64,000 bases of DNA, taken from Brevundimonas albigilva. Lineage in GTDB: Bacteria; Pseudomonadota; Alphaproteobacteria; Caulobacterales; Caulobacteraceae. Of this stretch, positions 20,224-28,967 are shown in pieces (position 1 is the stretch's first letter; each line of letters begins with the position of its first letter). The stretch is taken from assembly GCF_023503965.1 (NCBI RefSeq), contig NZ_CP097298.1:1815001-1879000 (forward strand), given 5' to 3'. Made by a program: the position numbers and the translations under genes. The notes beneath the pieces were generated by a model. It had not been told where the DNA came from. It saw only the letters and a program-made list of their open reading frames with translations, and made no database searches.

Positions 20224-21500
20224 ATGACGCGGCCCGATACGACGCGACTGGTGATGAAGTTCGGCGGAACCTCGATGGGCGACCTCGAGCGCATCCGCCG
20301 CGCCGCCCGCATCGTGGCGGCCGAGGTCAAACAGGGGCGCAAGGTCGCGGTCGTCGTCTCGGCCATGGCGGGCAAGACCAACGAACTGGTGGCCTGGACC
20401 GACGGCGCCGGCGCGGCCGCGCGGGGCCTGCCGATTTCGGACGACGAATACGACGTGGTGGTCGCCTCGGGCGAGCAGGTGACGTCGGGCCTGCTGCTGG
20501 CCATGACGCTGCGGAACATGGGGCTGAACGCCCGGTCCTGGATGGGCTGGCAGGTGCCGATCGTCACCGACGACGCCCACGGCCGCGCCCGCATCGTCGA
20601 CATTCCCGGTGAGAAGCTCGGCGCCGCCGTCGACAGCGGCGAAATCGCCGTCGTTCCCGGCTTCCAGGGCGTGACCCCGGAAGGCCGGATCACGACCCTG
20701 GGCCGGGGCGGCTCGGACACCTCGGCGGTGGCGGTGGCGGCGGCCCTGGGCTGCCCGTGCGACATCTACACCGACGTGGACGGCGTCTATACGACCGACC
20801 CGCGCATCGAGAGCCGCGCGCGGCGGCTGAACAAGGTTTCCTACGAAGAGATGCTGGAGATGGCGTCCCTGGGGGCCAAGGTGCTGCAGACCCGCTCGGT
20901 CGAGCTGGCCATGGCCAAGCAGGTGCCGGTGCGCGTCCTGTCCAGCTTCATCGAACCTGACGAAACCGGAAATCTGCCCGAAAAGGGCGGCACCCGATCT
21001 GCGACGAGGAGGAGATCGTGGAAAAGCGCATCGTGTCCGGCGTGACCATGAGCCGCGACGAGGCCCGCATCACTCTGCTGGGCCTGTCCGACCGGGTCGA
21101 CGCGCCCGCCGACGTCTTCACCCGCCTGGCCGAGGCCAATGTGAACGTCGACATGATCGTCCAGAGCCAGTCGCGCACGGCCGGGACGGTCAACCTGACC
21201 TTCACCACGGGTCGCCGCGACGCCGTGCGCGCCGCCGACATCATGAAGGCGGCTCAGGCCGAGCTGCCATTCGAGGAAATCCGCGTCGACGAGGACGTGG
21301 CCAAGGTCTCGGTCATCGGCGTGGGCATGAGAAGCCATGCGGGCGTCGCCCAGCAGATGTTCCGCGCCCTGGCCGACAAGGGCGTGAAGTTCCAGGCCAT
21401 CTCGACGTCCGAGATCAAGATCAGCGTGCTGATCGACGCCGCCTACGCCGAACTGGCTGTGCGGGCTCTGCATTCGGCTTACGAGCTGGACGCTGTATAG
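20224..21500 (+). CDS. lysC: Aspartate kinase LysC, one frame break
   Basis: First step of the aspartate family pathway. The kinase domain starts [15 protein letters not shown] and contains [16 protein letters not shown] and [12 protein letters not shown]; two ACT domains follow ([19 protein letters not shown] and [16 protein letters not shown]), which normally bind lysine or threonine for feedback control. The frame breaks between the kinase domain and the first ACT domain: restoring one G at about 20995 gives [20 protein letters not shown]. Downstream part has a potential internal start, a known feature of some aspartate kinases, but here the single missing base is the simpler explanation. 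Confidence 0.92.
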
Positions 21501-21540
21501 GTGATTTGAACGGGCGCGAGAGCGTCGGGGCGCGGGAGCC

Positions 21541-23814
21541 ATGATGCCGGCAGGCGGCGCGATGACCAGGGGTCCGAGGATCCTCCTTCGCCAGATCCGT
21601 GAGGCTCTGGGGGCCGGCGCCGCGCCCGCGCAGGATCGGCTCGACATGGTCGTGCGCATCATCGCCCGTTCGATGGTGGCCGAGGTCTGCTCCATCTATC
21701 TGCGCCGCGCCTCGGGCGAGCTGGAGCTGTTCGCCACCGAGGGCCTGAACCCCGAGGCCGTGCACAACACCCGCCTGCGGCCGGGCGAGGGCCTGGTGGG
21801 CGAGGTGGCGCGCCTGGCCCAGCCAATCAGCCTGTCGGACGCGCCGTCGCATCCCAGCTTCTCCTACCGGCCCGAGACGGGCGAAGATCCCTACCACGCC
21901 TTCCTGGGCGCGCCGCTGCTGCGGGGCGGACGGGCCATCGGCGTCCTGGTCGTGCAGAACCGCACCGAGCGGCGCTACGACGAGGACGAGGTCGAGGACA
22001 TCCAGACCATCGCCATGGTCCTGGCCGAAACGGTCGCCTCGGGCGAACTGCTGGCCGAGGACGAGCTGCGCGACGTCGAGGTGGCGCCTCACCGGCCCGA
22101 GCGGCTGAAAGGCCAGCGGTTCGCCGAAGGCCTGGCGTTCGGCCACGCGGTCCTGCACGAGGCGCCGCTGGCGCCGGAAAAGCTGCTCAGCGACGATCCG
22201 GCGATGGAGGAGGCGCGGCTGAAGCTGGCGCTGGCCACGCTGAAGAGCGGGCTGGACGCCATGCTGGACGGCGGCCAGGGCAAGCTGGCCGGTCCCTCGT
22301 TCGAGGTGCTGGAGACCTATCGGATGTTCGCCGACGACCGGGGCTGGAACCGGTCGCTGGAAGAGGCCGTCCGCAACGGCCTGACCGCCGAGGCGGCCGT
22401 GGACCGGGTCCGGAACGAACACCGCGCCCGCTTCGCCCAGGCCCGCGACCCCTATATCCGCGAACGGCTGCACGACTTCGAGGACCTGGCCAACCGCCTG
22501 TTGCGGGTTCTGGCCGGCGACAAGCCGGGCGAGCGCGAACTGCCCGACGACGCCATCCTGGTGGCCCGCAACCTGGGGCCCGCCGACCTGCTGGAATATC
22601 CGCGCGACAAACTGAAGGGCCTGTTGCTGGAAGAGGGCTCGGCCGCCAGCCACGCCGCCATCGTCGCCCGCGCCCTGCAGATTCCCTGCGTCGGCCGGCT
22701 GATGGGGTTGCGCGACCGCCTGTCGGAGGGCGACCTGGTCATCGCCGACGGCGAGACCGGAGAGGCCTATCTGCGCCCCCGGCCCGACATGCTGGAGGCG
22801 GTGCAGTCGCGCATGGCGGTGCGCGAACAGCGCCGGGCCGAGTTCGCCCAGCTGCGCGACACCCCCGCCGTCACCCTGGACGGCCAGCGCATCAGCCTGC
22901 TGACCAACGCGGGCCTGGCGGTGGATCTGGAGAACCTGGCCGAGACGGGGGCCGAGGGCATCGGCCTGTTCCGCACCGAGTTCCAGTTCATGGTCTCCGA
23001 CGAACTGCCGCGCCTGACGGCTCAGACGGCCCTCTATCGACTGGTGCTGGACGCCGCGGGCGATCGGCCGGTGACGTTCCGCACCCTGGACATCGGCGGC
23101 GACAAGGTCCTGCCCTATCTGGAGGCCGAGCGGGAGGAGAACCCCGCCCTGGGCCGGCGCGCCATCCGCCTGGGCCTGGACCGGCCTTCCCTCTTGCGAA
23201 TGCAGCTGCGCGCCCTGCTGACGGCGGCGGCGGGGCGCGAACTGCGCGTCATGTTCCCGATGATCGCCACGGTGGACGAGTTCCGCGCCGCGCGCGAACT
23301 GGTCGACATCGAATGCGCCTGGGCGCGCCGCCGGGGCCGACCCCTGCCGGCGCTGCTGCGCGTCGGGGCGATGGTCGAATGCCCGTCCCTGTTGTGGCAC
23401 CTGGACGCCCTGCTGCCGCTGACGGACTTCGTCTCCATCGGCACCAACGACCTGTTCCAGTACATGTACGCCGCCGACCGGACCAATCCCCTGGTCTCGG
23501 ACCGCTACGATCCGTTGTCCCCGCCGGCGCTGCGGGCGCTGCAGACCATCCAGAAGGCCTGCGCCGACACCGGGACGCCGGTCTCGATCTGCGGCGAGCT
23601 GGCGGGCCGCCCGCTGGAGGCCTTCGCTCTGATCACCCTGGGCTTCACCCGCCTGTCGGCGCCCGCGGGCGGGGTGGGGCCGGTCAAGCGCATGATCCTG
23701 TCGGCGGATCTGACTGCGGCGCGGCGCGGCCTGAACAATCTGCTGAACCTGTCGACCGGCTCGGTCCGCAACGAGATCGAGTCCCTGGCGCGCAAGCTGA
23801 ACGTCGTGGTCTGA
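21541..23814 (+). CDS. ptsP: Phosphoenolpyruvate-protein phosphotransferase PtsP (EI-Ntr)
   Basis: A 757-residue enzyme I of the nitrogen PTS: an N-terminal GAF domain (about residues 25-165, with LRPGEGLVGEVARLAQPISL and DPYHAFLGAPLLRGG), the phospho-His domain with SAASHAAIVARALQIPCVG (His371), and the PEP-binding TIM barrel (GIGLFRTEFQFM, MFPMIATVDEF, DFVSIGTNDLFQYMYAADR). It passes phosphate from PEP to NPr and EIIA-Ntr, linking nitrogen/carbon state to stress signalling; in Caulobacter it affects (p)ppGpp. An inner ATG at 21562 is a possible start. Frame intact. It lies 40 bases after lysC. Confidence 0.95.
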   Translation: MMPAGGAMTRGPRILLRQIREALGAGAAPAQDRLDMVVRIIARSMVAEVCSIYLRRASGELELFATEGLNPEAVHNTRLRPGEGLVGEVARLAQPISLSDAPSHPSFSYRPETGEDPYHAFLGAPLLRGGRAIGVLVVQNRTERRYDEDEVEDIQTIAMVLAETVASGELLAEDELRDVEVAPHRPERLKGQRFAEGLAFGHAVLHEAPLAPEKLLSDDPAMEEARLKLALATLKSGLDAMLDGGQGKLAGPSFEVLETYRMFADDRGWNRSLEEAVRNGLTAEAAVDRVRNEHRARFAQARDPYIRERLHDFEDLANRLLRVLAGDKPGERELPDDAILVARNLGPADLLEYPRDKLKGLLLEEGSAASHAAIVARALQIPCVGRLMGLRDRLSEGDLVIADGETGEAYLRPRPDMLEAVQSRMAVREQRRAEFAQLRDTPAVTLDGQRISLLTNAGLAVDLENLAETGAEGIGLFRTEFQFMVSDELPRLTAQTALYRLVLDAAGDRPVTFRTLDIGGDKVLPYLEAEREENPALGRRAIRLGLDRPSLLRMQLRALLTAAAGRELRVMFPMIATVDEFRAARELVDIECAWARRRGRPLPALLRVGAMVECPSLLWHLDALLPLTDFVSIGTNDLFQYMYAADRTNPLVSDRYDPLSPPALRALQTIQKACADTGTPVSICGELAGRPLEAFALITLGFTRLSAPAGGVGPVKRMILSADLTAARRGLNNLLNLSTGSVRNEIESLARKLNVVV

Positions 23815-23899
23815 GCTTGACCGCAAATGGCGGTGGGAGGTCGCCGGCGGATCATGCTAGGAGCGGCCATCCCGCTCCTTCAGGACCGAACCAAGGCGC

Positions 23900-24958
23900 A
23901 TGGCGCACACCGTGGACGCAACGCCCGAGATGACCGAGTTTCCGCCCGACCCCGGGCCGGCCTTCCTTGAGGCCGAAACCCTGGGCGACGGCCTGCGCCG
24001 GGCGCGCGCGGCCTCGGGCAAGTCGCTGGCCGAACTGGCCGCGGAAACCAAGGTCAACGCCCGCTTCCTGACCGCGCTGGAGCAGAACGACTGGTCTTCG
24101 CTGCCGTCGCGCGTCTTCGCCCTGGGCTATGTGCGCGCCTACGCCGGCGCCCTCGGCGTGGACGAACAGACGGCGATCGAACGGTTCAAGCGCGAGAGCC
24201 CTGACACCTCCACCGCCCTGAAGCCGCCGGTCGGCATCGCCTTCGAGGACGTGCGGCGCCATTCGCCCGTTGTGGTCGGCGTGATCGCCGCCGTCGCCGT
24301 CTCGGTGGTCGGCTGGAACGTGTTCCAGCGCATCAGCCGGATGCAGGCGCCGCACCCCTCGGAAATCACCGCCACGCCGCCGGCCTGGACCCAGGAAGCC
24401 TCGACCGAGGAGGGGGTGTCGCTGGGCGCGCCGCTGCCGGCGCCCCCGGACCAGACCGTGCCGGCCCTCTATGTCACGCGCGGCCTGGAGGCGGAGCTGA
24501 CCGGGATCGACCCGGACGATCCGAACGCGGCGCCCGTCGCGCCGCCCCCGCCGGTGCAGAAGGCCTTCAATCCGCGCGGCGCCGTCTATGGCGCGCCGGC
24601 CAACGCCTCCCAGGTCATCATCCAGGCCAAGAAGCCCGGCGTCCTGGTGGCGCGGATCGGGGAGGGGCGGGTGCTGTTCGCGCGCCAGATGGCGGCGGGC
24701 GAGGCCTGGCGCGCGCCGATCGGCGTCGCCGCCACGATCGACGTCTCGGACCCGGCCGTGTTCGACGTCTATCTGAACGGCGAATACGGCGGCGCGCTTC
24801 CGGCCGTGCTGACCCCGCTGGCGCAGCTCAACGCCCGCGCCGCCCAGTCCGCGCGCGAAACGGCCGCGGCCCAGGCCCGCGCCCAGGCCGAGGCGCAGGC
24901 CCAGCTGCAGGCGCGGATCGCGGCGGCGGCTCAGAGCGCGCCGCCGCCGGCGACCTGA
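23900..24958 (+). CDS. RodZ-like helix-turn-helix membrane protein with DUF4115 domain
   Basis: A 352-residue protein: an N-terminal cytoplasmic helix-turn-helix domain (LGDGLRRARAASGKSLAELAAETKVNARFLTALEQNDWSSLPS, split across residues 28-70), one membrane helix (SPVVVGVIAAVAVSVVGWNV, about 117-136), a linker rich in Pro, and a C-terminal periplasmic DUF4115 domain (VIIQAKKPGVLVARIG, AGEAWRAPIGV, DVYLNGEYGGALPAVL), ending in an Ala/Gln-rich tail. This is the layout of RodZ, the MreB-binding cell-shape protein. The domain pattern supports it, but whether it is the functional RodZ is inference. Confidence 0.8.
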   Translation: MAHTVDATPEMTEFPPDPGPAFLEAETLGDGLRRARAASGKSLAELAAETKVNARFLTALEQNDWSSLPSRVFALGYVRAYAGALGVDEQTAIERFKRESPDTSTALKPPVGIAFEDVRRHSPVVVGVIAAVAVSVVGWNVFQRISRMQAPHPSEITATPPAWTQEASTEEGVSLGAPLPAPPDQTVPALYVTRGLEAELTGIDPDDPNAAPVAPPPPVQKAFNPRGAVYGAPANASQVIIQAKKPGVLVARIGEGRVLFARQMAAGEAWRAPIGVAATIDVSDPAVFDVYLNGEYGGALPAVLTPLAQLNARAAQSARETAAAQARAQAEAQAQLQARIAAAAQSAPPPAT

Positions 24959-24969
24959 CGCCTGGCGGC

Positions 24970-25875
24970 CTAGGCCGAATGGGCCTTCTGGGCCTTGGAA
25001 AGCTCGATCATGCCCTGGGCGGCGCCCATGTCCGGCACGATCTCGCCCGTCCGGTCGGAGATGGCGTCGAACTGGGCGGCGACCTGTTCCGGCGCGTCGG
25101 CCCCGACGATCCGCACGCCCTGCGTCAGGGTGACATAGGCCCGCTCGAACCCGCCGGCGCCGGCGGCCAGGATGCAGCGGCTGGGCGCCTGGTCGCTGAC
25201 CAGGTGCAGCAGGCCCGGCGTCACCAGGTCCGGCCCCAACGCCTCCAGCGGCAAGGCCGCGCCCAGGTCTTCCGTCATGCGGGTGTGGGCGGTCGGCGCC
25301 AGGCAGTTGACGCGAATGTCGTTCTTGGCGCCCTCGATCGACAGGGTCTGCATCAGGCCGACCAGGGCCATCTTGGCCGCGCCGTAGTTGGACTGGCCGA
25401 AGTTGCCGTACAGGCCCGACGACGAGGTGGTCATGACGATGCGGCCATAGTTCTGCTGGCGCATGATCTCCCATACCGCCTTGGTGCAGTTGACCGCCCC
25501 CATCAGGTGCACGTCCACGACGAAGCGGAAATCCTCCAGCTCCATCTTGGCGAAGGTCTTGTCGCGCAGGACGCCGGCGTTGTTCACCAGGATGTCGATC
25601 CGGCCCCATTTGGCCATGGCCTGATCGACCATCGCCGCGACGGCGTCGTAGTCCGTGACGGAGGCGGCGTTGGCGATCGCTTCCCCGCCAGCGGCCTCGA
25701 TCTCGGCGACCACGCCCTCGGCGGCCGTCGCCGATCCGCCGGATCCGTCGCGCGCGCCGCCCAGGTCGTTGACCACGACCTTCGCGCCCCGCGCGGCCAG
25801 GGCCAGAGCGTGCTCGCGGCCCAGGCCCCCGCCCGCGCCCGTGACGATCGCCACGCGACCTTCGAAATTCACCAT
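24970..25875 (-). CDS. Short-chain dehydrogenase/reductase
   Basis: A 301-residue SDR: the cofactor motif VAIVTGAGGGLGREHALALA at the N-terminus, the VNNAGVLRDKTFA region, and the catalytic Tyr-x-x-x-Lys as NYGAAKMALVGL with upstream Ser. The TGAGGGLGREHA form and the extra C-terminal part resemble the dehydrogenase branch found in multifunctional beta-oxidation enzymes, suggesting a 3-hydroxyacyl-type substrate, but this is inference. Start ATG 25875 gives the motif at the normal distance from the N-terminus. Convergent with the RodZ-like gene and divergent from the OmpA-like gene. Frame intact. Confidence 0.85.
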   Translation of the reverse strand: MVNFEGRVAIVTGAGGGLGREHALALAARGAKVVVNDLGGARDGSGGSATAAEGVVAEIEAAGGEAIANAASVTDYDAVAAMVDQAMAKWGRIDILVNNAGVLRDKTFAKMELEDFRFVVDVHLMGAVNCTKAVWEIMRQQNYGRIVMTTSSSGLYGNFGQSNYGAAKMALVGLMQTLSIEGAKNDIRVNCLAPTAHTRMTEDLGAALPLEALGPDLVTPGLLHLVSDQAPSRCILAAGAGGFERAYVTLTQGVRIVGADAPEQVAAQFDAISDRTGEIVPDMGAAQGMIELSKAQKAHSA

Positions 25876-26028
25876 TGTCCCTAACCTCTTCCGACCAAAC
25901 CAATGTGTTGAAACGGCGCCACAGTCGCCGCAATCATAGCGAAATGGCGGAACCCGGCGCCAGCCTTGCCGTTCGGGTCGGGACGCCGGGGCCACTCGGT
26001 TTCGTATCTTTTCTCGAAGGGGACGCAC

Positions 26029-27171
26029 ATGAAGCTGCAACTTCTCGCCTCCGCCGCGGTCATCAGCCTGGTTTCCGCCGGCGCCGCGTCGGCTGAGCCG
26101 AACGGTTGGTACGGCGCGCTGGACGCCGGCTACCACATCATCGACGACATCAACGCCGAGTCGTCGACCACCAGCGGCAACTGGAACTATGAGGTCAACG
26201 ACGGTTGGGCCGCGTTCGCCCGCCTCGGCTACCGGTTCAACCCGAACTGGCGCGTCGAACTGGAAGGCGGCTATCGCTCGGGCGACATCGGCACCGTTCG
26301 CGCCGTCAGCGGCAACGGCGGCCTGTGCAACCTGACCCCGGCGACCGGCGGCTGCTATTCGCCCGAAGGCGACATCGAGTCCGTCACCCTGATGGCCAAT
26401 GTCATCTACGACTTCGGCATGGAATACTGGGGCGTGCGTCCCTTCGTCGGCCTCGGCGCCGGCGTGAACCGCGTCCAGACCGAGACCGTCGGCAACCTGC
26501 GCGACAACCGCGGCGCCGCCTTCGCCGTGGACGATGACTCCACCGAGTTCGCCGCCCAGGCGATCGCCGGCCTGGCCTGGGCCATCGGCGACCGCACCAA
26601 CATCGACCTGACCTACCGCTATCTGACGGGCGACGCCTCGTGGGATTCGGCCACCGTCGGCGGCACCAGCTTCGGCGAATGGGACGGCGACTACGACCAG
26701 TCGCACACCGTGACCCTGGGCCTGCGCTACAGCTTCGGCGCCGAAGAGGCTCCGCCTCCCCCGCCGCCGCCGCCTCCGCCCCCGCCGCCGCCTCCCCCGC
26801 CGCCTCCGCCCCCGCCGCCGCCTCCGGCGACCCCGCAGGCGCGTCAGTTCGTGGTCTATTTCGACTGGGATCGCTCCGACCTCACCGCCGAAGCCCGCTC
26901 CGTCGTCACCCAGGCCGCCAACTACGCCAAGTCGGGCCGTCCGACCCGCGTCCTGGTCGTCGGCCACGCCGACACCTCCGGCTCGGCCGCCTATAACATC
27001 GGCCTGTCCAACCGACGCGCCCGCACCGTCGCCGACGCCCTCGTGGCTCAAGGCGTCAACGGCGGCGTGATCGCCCTGGACGGCAAGGGCGAAACCCAGC
27101 TGGCCAAGGCCACGGCCGACGGCGTGCGCGAGCCGCTCAACCGTCGCGCCACCATCGACATCAACTTCTAA
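26029..27171 (+). CDS. OmpA-like outer-membrane porin with polyproline linker
   Basis: A 380-residue outer-membrane protein: signal peptide MKLQLLASAAVISLVSAGAA, an eight-stranded-type beta barrel (alternating aromatic/hydrophobic strands such as GWYGALDAGYH and YWGVRPFVGLGAGVNR, ending HTVTLGLRYSF), a run of 25 prolines, and an OmpA peptidoglycan-binding domain (VVYFDWDRSDLTAEA, VVGHADTSGSAAYNIGLSNRRA). Start ATG 26029 follows AAGGGGA at 26017-26023. It probably tethers the outer membrane to peptidoglycan. Two hairpins follow the stop. Frame intact, including the GC-rich repeat. Confidence 0.92.
   Translation: MKLQLLASAAVISLVSAGAASAEPNGWYGALDAGYHIIDDINAESSTTSGNWNYEVNDGWAAFARLGYRFNPNWRVELEGGYRSGDIGTVRAVSGNGGLCNLTPATGGCYSPEGDIESVTLMANVIYDFGMEYWGVRPFVGLGAGVNRVQTETVGNLRDNRGAAFAVDDDSTEFAAQAIAGLAWAIGDRTNIDLTYRYLTGDASWDSATVGGTSFGEWDGDYDQSHTVTLGLRYSFGAEEAPPPPPPPPPPPPPPPPPPPPPPPPPATPQARQFVVYFDWDRSDLTAEARSVVTQAANYAKSGRPTRVLVVGHADTSGSAAYNIGLSNRRARTVADALVAQGVNGGVIALDGKGETQLAKATADGVREPLNRRATIDINF
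26752..26826 (+). repeat. Proline-codon repeat in the OmpA-like gene
   Basis: 75 bases of CCG, CCT and CCC codons giving 25 consecutive prolines between the barrel and the peptidoglycan-binding domain. The codons are mixed in semi-regular blocks, suggesting past slippage. It is likely to vary in length between strains. Confidence 0.9.
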
Positions 27172-27182
27172 AACCGCATCAC

Positions 27183-27212
27183 GGGTCGCGGTCCCGAAAG
27201 GAACCGCGACCC
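27183..27212 (+). other. Hairpin after the OmpA-like gene
   Basis: Arms GGGTCGCGGT (27183-27192) and ACCGCGACCC (27203-27212) form a perfect 10-base stem enclosing a 10-base loop. It starts 11 bases after the stop but has no T-run, so it is more likely an mRNA 3-prime stabiliser than a terminator by itself. Confidence 0.6.
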
Positions 27213-27242
27213 GGCGGAAAACGAAGGCGTCGACCTGCTCGG

Positions 27243-27278
27243 AAGCGCACCGTCTCTGGTTCGGGGCGGTGCGCTTTC
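27243..27278 (+). terminator. Probable terminator of the OmpA-like gene
   Basis: Stem AAGCGCACCG with CGGTGCGCTT (arms about 27243-27252 and 27267-27276), a 14-base loop, and a short T-run (TTT) at the base. Weaker T-tract than the other terminators here. The following stretch to 27444 contains no gene I can support. Confidence 0.55.
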
Positions 27279-27444
27279 CTGCATTGTGGCCGGATCACGT
27301 TGAAGATAAAGAGTTTTCACATTTTCAGGTTGATCCCGGTCGTCTCAAGAGCCAAAAGGGTCGGATGGCGGGAAGGCCGACGCCGGTGCGTCGGCTGTCG
27401 TGGACGCCGCCTCTCGATCGTTTCACCGGGGTCCGTATTCAGGC

Positions 27445-28809
27445 ATGGTTGATCTCCGAACGTCGAGAGCCCTGTCCGGTCGCCGGCGTCGGCGATACCG
27501 GCTGCGGGGGACCGCCGACGTCCGAAACCTGTCCGGGCCCCGCAACGGCGCCCTCCGAACGCTGGAAGCGTCGACCGTCCCCTCGCGCCCTCTGCCGTTT
27601 CCCAAGGCTCCGGGCGTCGGCCTGCGCGGCCGCCGGTTTCTGATCGTCAGCGCGCCGTTCGGCGGATTCGGCATGGCGTTGGGCGACGTGCTGGAGGCGC
27701 GCGGCGCCGAGGTGCGCCGGATGATCTTCAACGCCGGCGACGCGCTGAACTGGCGGCGTCCCGGCGGCGTGGCCTTCAAGGCCTCGGCCGAGGCGTGGCG
27801 CGCGCGCGCGGCGGCCGTGCTGTCCGACTACACCGACGTGATCCTGTTCGGCGAAGGCGGACCCTACAATCGCGCCGTCCTGGCGCTCGGCGAAACGCTG
27901 TCCGCCCGGGTCTGGGTGCTGGAGAACGGCTATTTCCGCCCCGACTGGATCACGGTCGAGCGCAACGGCGTCAACGCCTCCAGCGGCCTGCCGCGTTTCC
28001 GCGAGGGCTATCCCGCGCCGGGGCCGGAGATTCCTGAAGTGCGCCCCGTGGGCCGGATCCTGCCCCATCACGTGGCCAACATCAGCCTGTATCACATCGC
28101 GCAGGGGATCGGCTCGTTCGCCTTCCCCCGGCACGCCAATCATTACACGGCCTCGCCCTGGCGACAGTGCGTCGGCCACATCCGGCGCTATTTCGGCCTG
28201 ATGGTGCGCGGGTCCGCCGACGACGCCATCGACCAGGTGGCGGCGCGCGGTCCGTTCTTCCTGGCCTGCCTGCAGCGCGAGGGCGACGCGCAGTTGCTGC
28301 GCTATTCGCGTTACGCCGACAACACCGCCTTCCTGGCCGCGGTGGTGCGCAGCTTCGCGGCGTCCGCGCCCGCCGACTGCCGGCTGCTGGTCAAGAACCA
28401 TCCCCTGGATCCCGGTCTCGTCGACCTGGAACGGGTCACCCGCCGCCTGGCGGTGGAGCGGGGGGTGCAGGATCGGGTCGACTTCATCGACGGCGGCAAC
28501 CTGGCGCGCCTGTGTCGCGCGTCGCGCGGCATGGTCGTCAACAACTCCAGCGCCGCCCTGTCGGCCCTGGGCTTCCAGACGCCGGTCAAGGTGCTGGGCG
28601 ACGCCTTCTTCGACTTCGACGGCCTGACCCATCAGGGCGAGATGGATACGTTCTGGACCGCCCCCCAGGCCCCGGACCCCGGGCTGTTCACACGCTTCCG
28701 GGCCCATGTGATCGCCCAGACCCAGGTGAACGGAAATTACCACGAACCGCGCGCGATGAAGGTCACCGCCGCAGGGGTCGCCGCCGTGTTCGAAAAGGCC
28801 GCCGACTGA
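27445..28809 (+). CDS. KpsS-like capsular polysaccharide protein
   Basis: About 454 residues, resembling the capsule synthesis/export family of KpsS: LRGRRFLIVSAPFGGFGMALGDVLEARGAEVRRM split over residues 60-95, VILFGEGGPYN, VWVLENGYFRPDWITVE, and a C-terminal glycosyltransferase-like core with LLVKNHPLDPG and GMVVNNSSAALSALGFQTPV. In E. coli, KpsS is a Kdo transferase that builds the lipid anchor of group 2 capsule. No other capsule genes are in the window. The start is uncertain: ATG 27445 has no clear ribosome-binding site, the first 50 residues look poorly conserved (Arg-rich), and a downstream start is possible. The gene ends 33 bases before the Pho-like repeats. Confidence 0.75.
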   Translation: MVDLRTSRALSGRRRRRYRLRGTADVRNLSGPRNGALRTLEASTVPSRPLPFPKAPGVGLRGRRFLIVSAPFGGFGMALGDVLEARGAEVRRMIFNAGDALNWRRPGGVAFKASAEAWRARAAAVLSDYTDVILFGEGGPYNRAVLALGETLSARVWVLENGYFRPDWITVERNGVNASSGLPRFREGYPAPGPEIPEVRPVGRILPHHVANISLYHIAQGIGSFAFPRHANHYTASPWRQCVGHIRRYFGLMVRGSADDAIDQVAARGPFFLACLQREGDAQLLRYSRYADNTAFLAAVVRSFAASAPADCRLLVKNHPLDPGLVDLERVTRRLAVERGVQDRVDFIDGGNLARLCRASRGMVVNNSSAALSALGFQTPVKVLGDAFFDFDGLTHQGEMDTFWTAPQAPDPGLFTRFRAHVIAQTQVNGNYHEPRAMKVTAAGVAAVFEKAAD

Positions 28810-28842
28810 GCACAGGTGTGGCGCCAGCGTCACCCTCGGCCG

Positions 28843-28871
28843 CTGTCATGGCGCCGTCACATATCTGTCGC
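28843..28871 (+). promoter_or_regulatory. Pho-box-like array of three 7-mers at 11-bp spacing
   Basis: CTGTCAT at 28843-28849, CCGTCAC at 28854-28860 and CTGTCGC at 28865-28871, each separated by four bases, match the PhoB-binding layout of CTGTCA-type direct repeats every 11 bp. TAGCAT at 28873-28878 is a possible -10. The array lies 97 bases upstream of the TonB-dependent receptor start. Assigned by eye from the known Pho-box consensus. Confidence 0.6.
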
Positions 28872-28967
28872 CTAGCATTCCGAGAGAGGGCTTAGAGGGA
28901 GCGCGATTTCGACGGGCGACCCCGCCCGCCGCCTCGGGCCGACGCCCGCCATCTGGGGATAGATGAG

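Noticed and set aside
20990..21500. lysC as two separate genes (alpha and beta subunits by internal start)
   Set aside because: Restoring one G gives a continuous normal-length enzyme; split reading needs a stop that is only present in the shifted frame.
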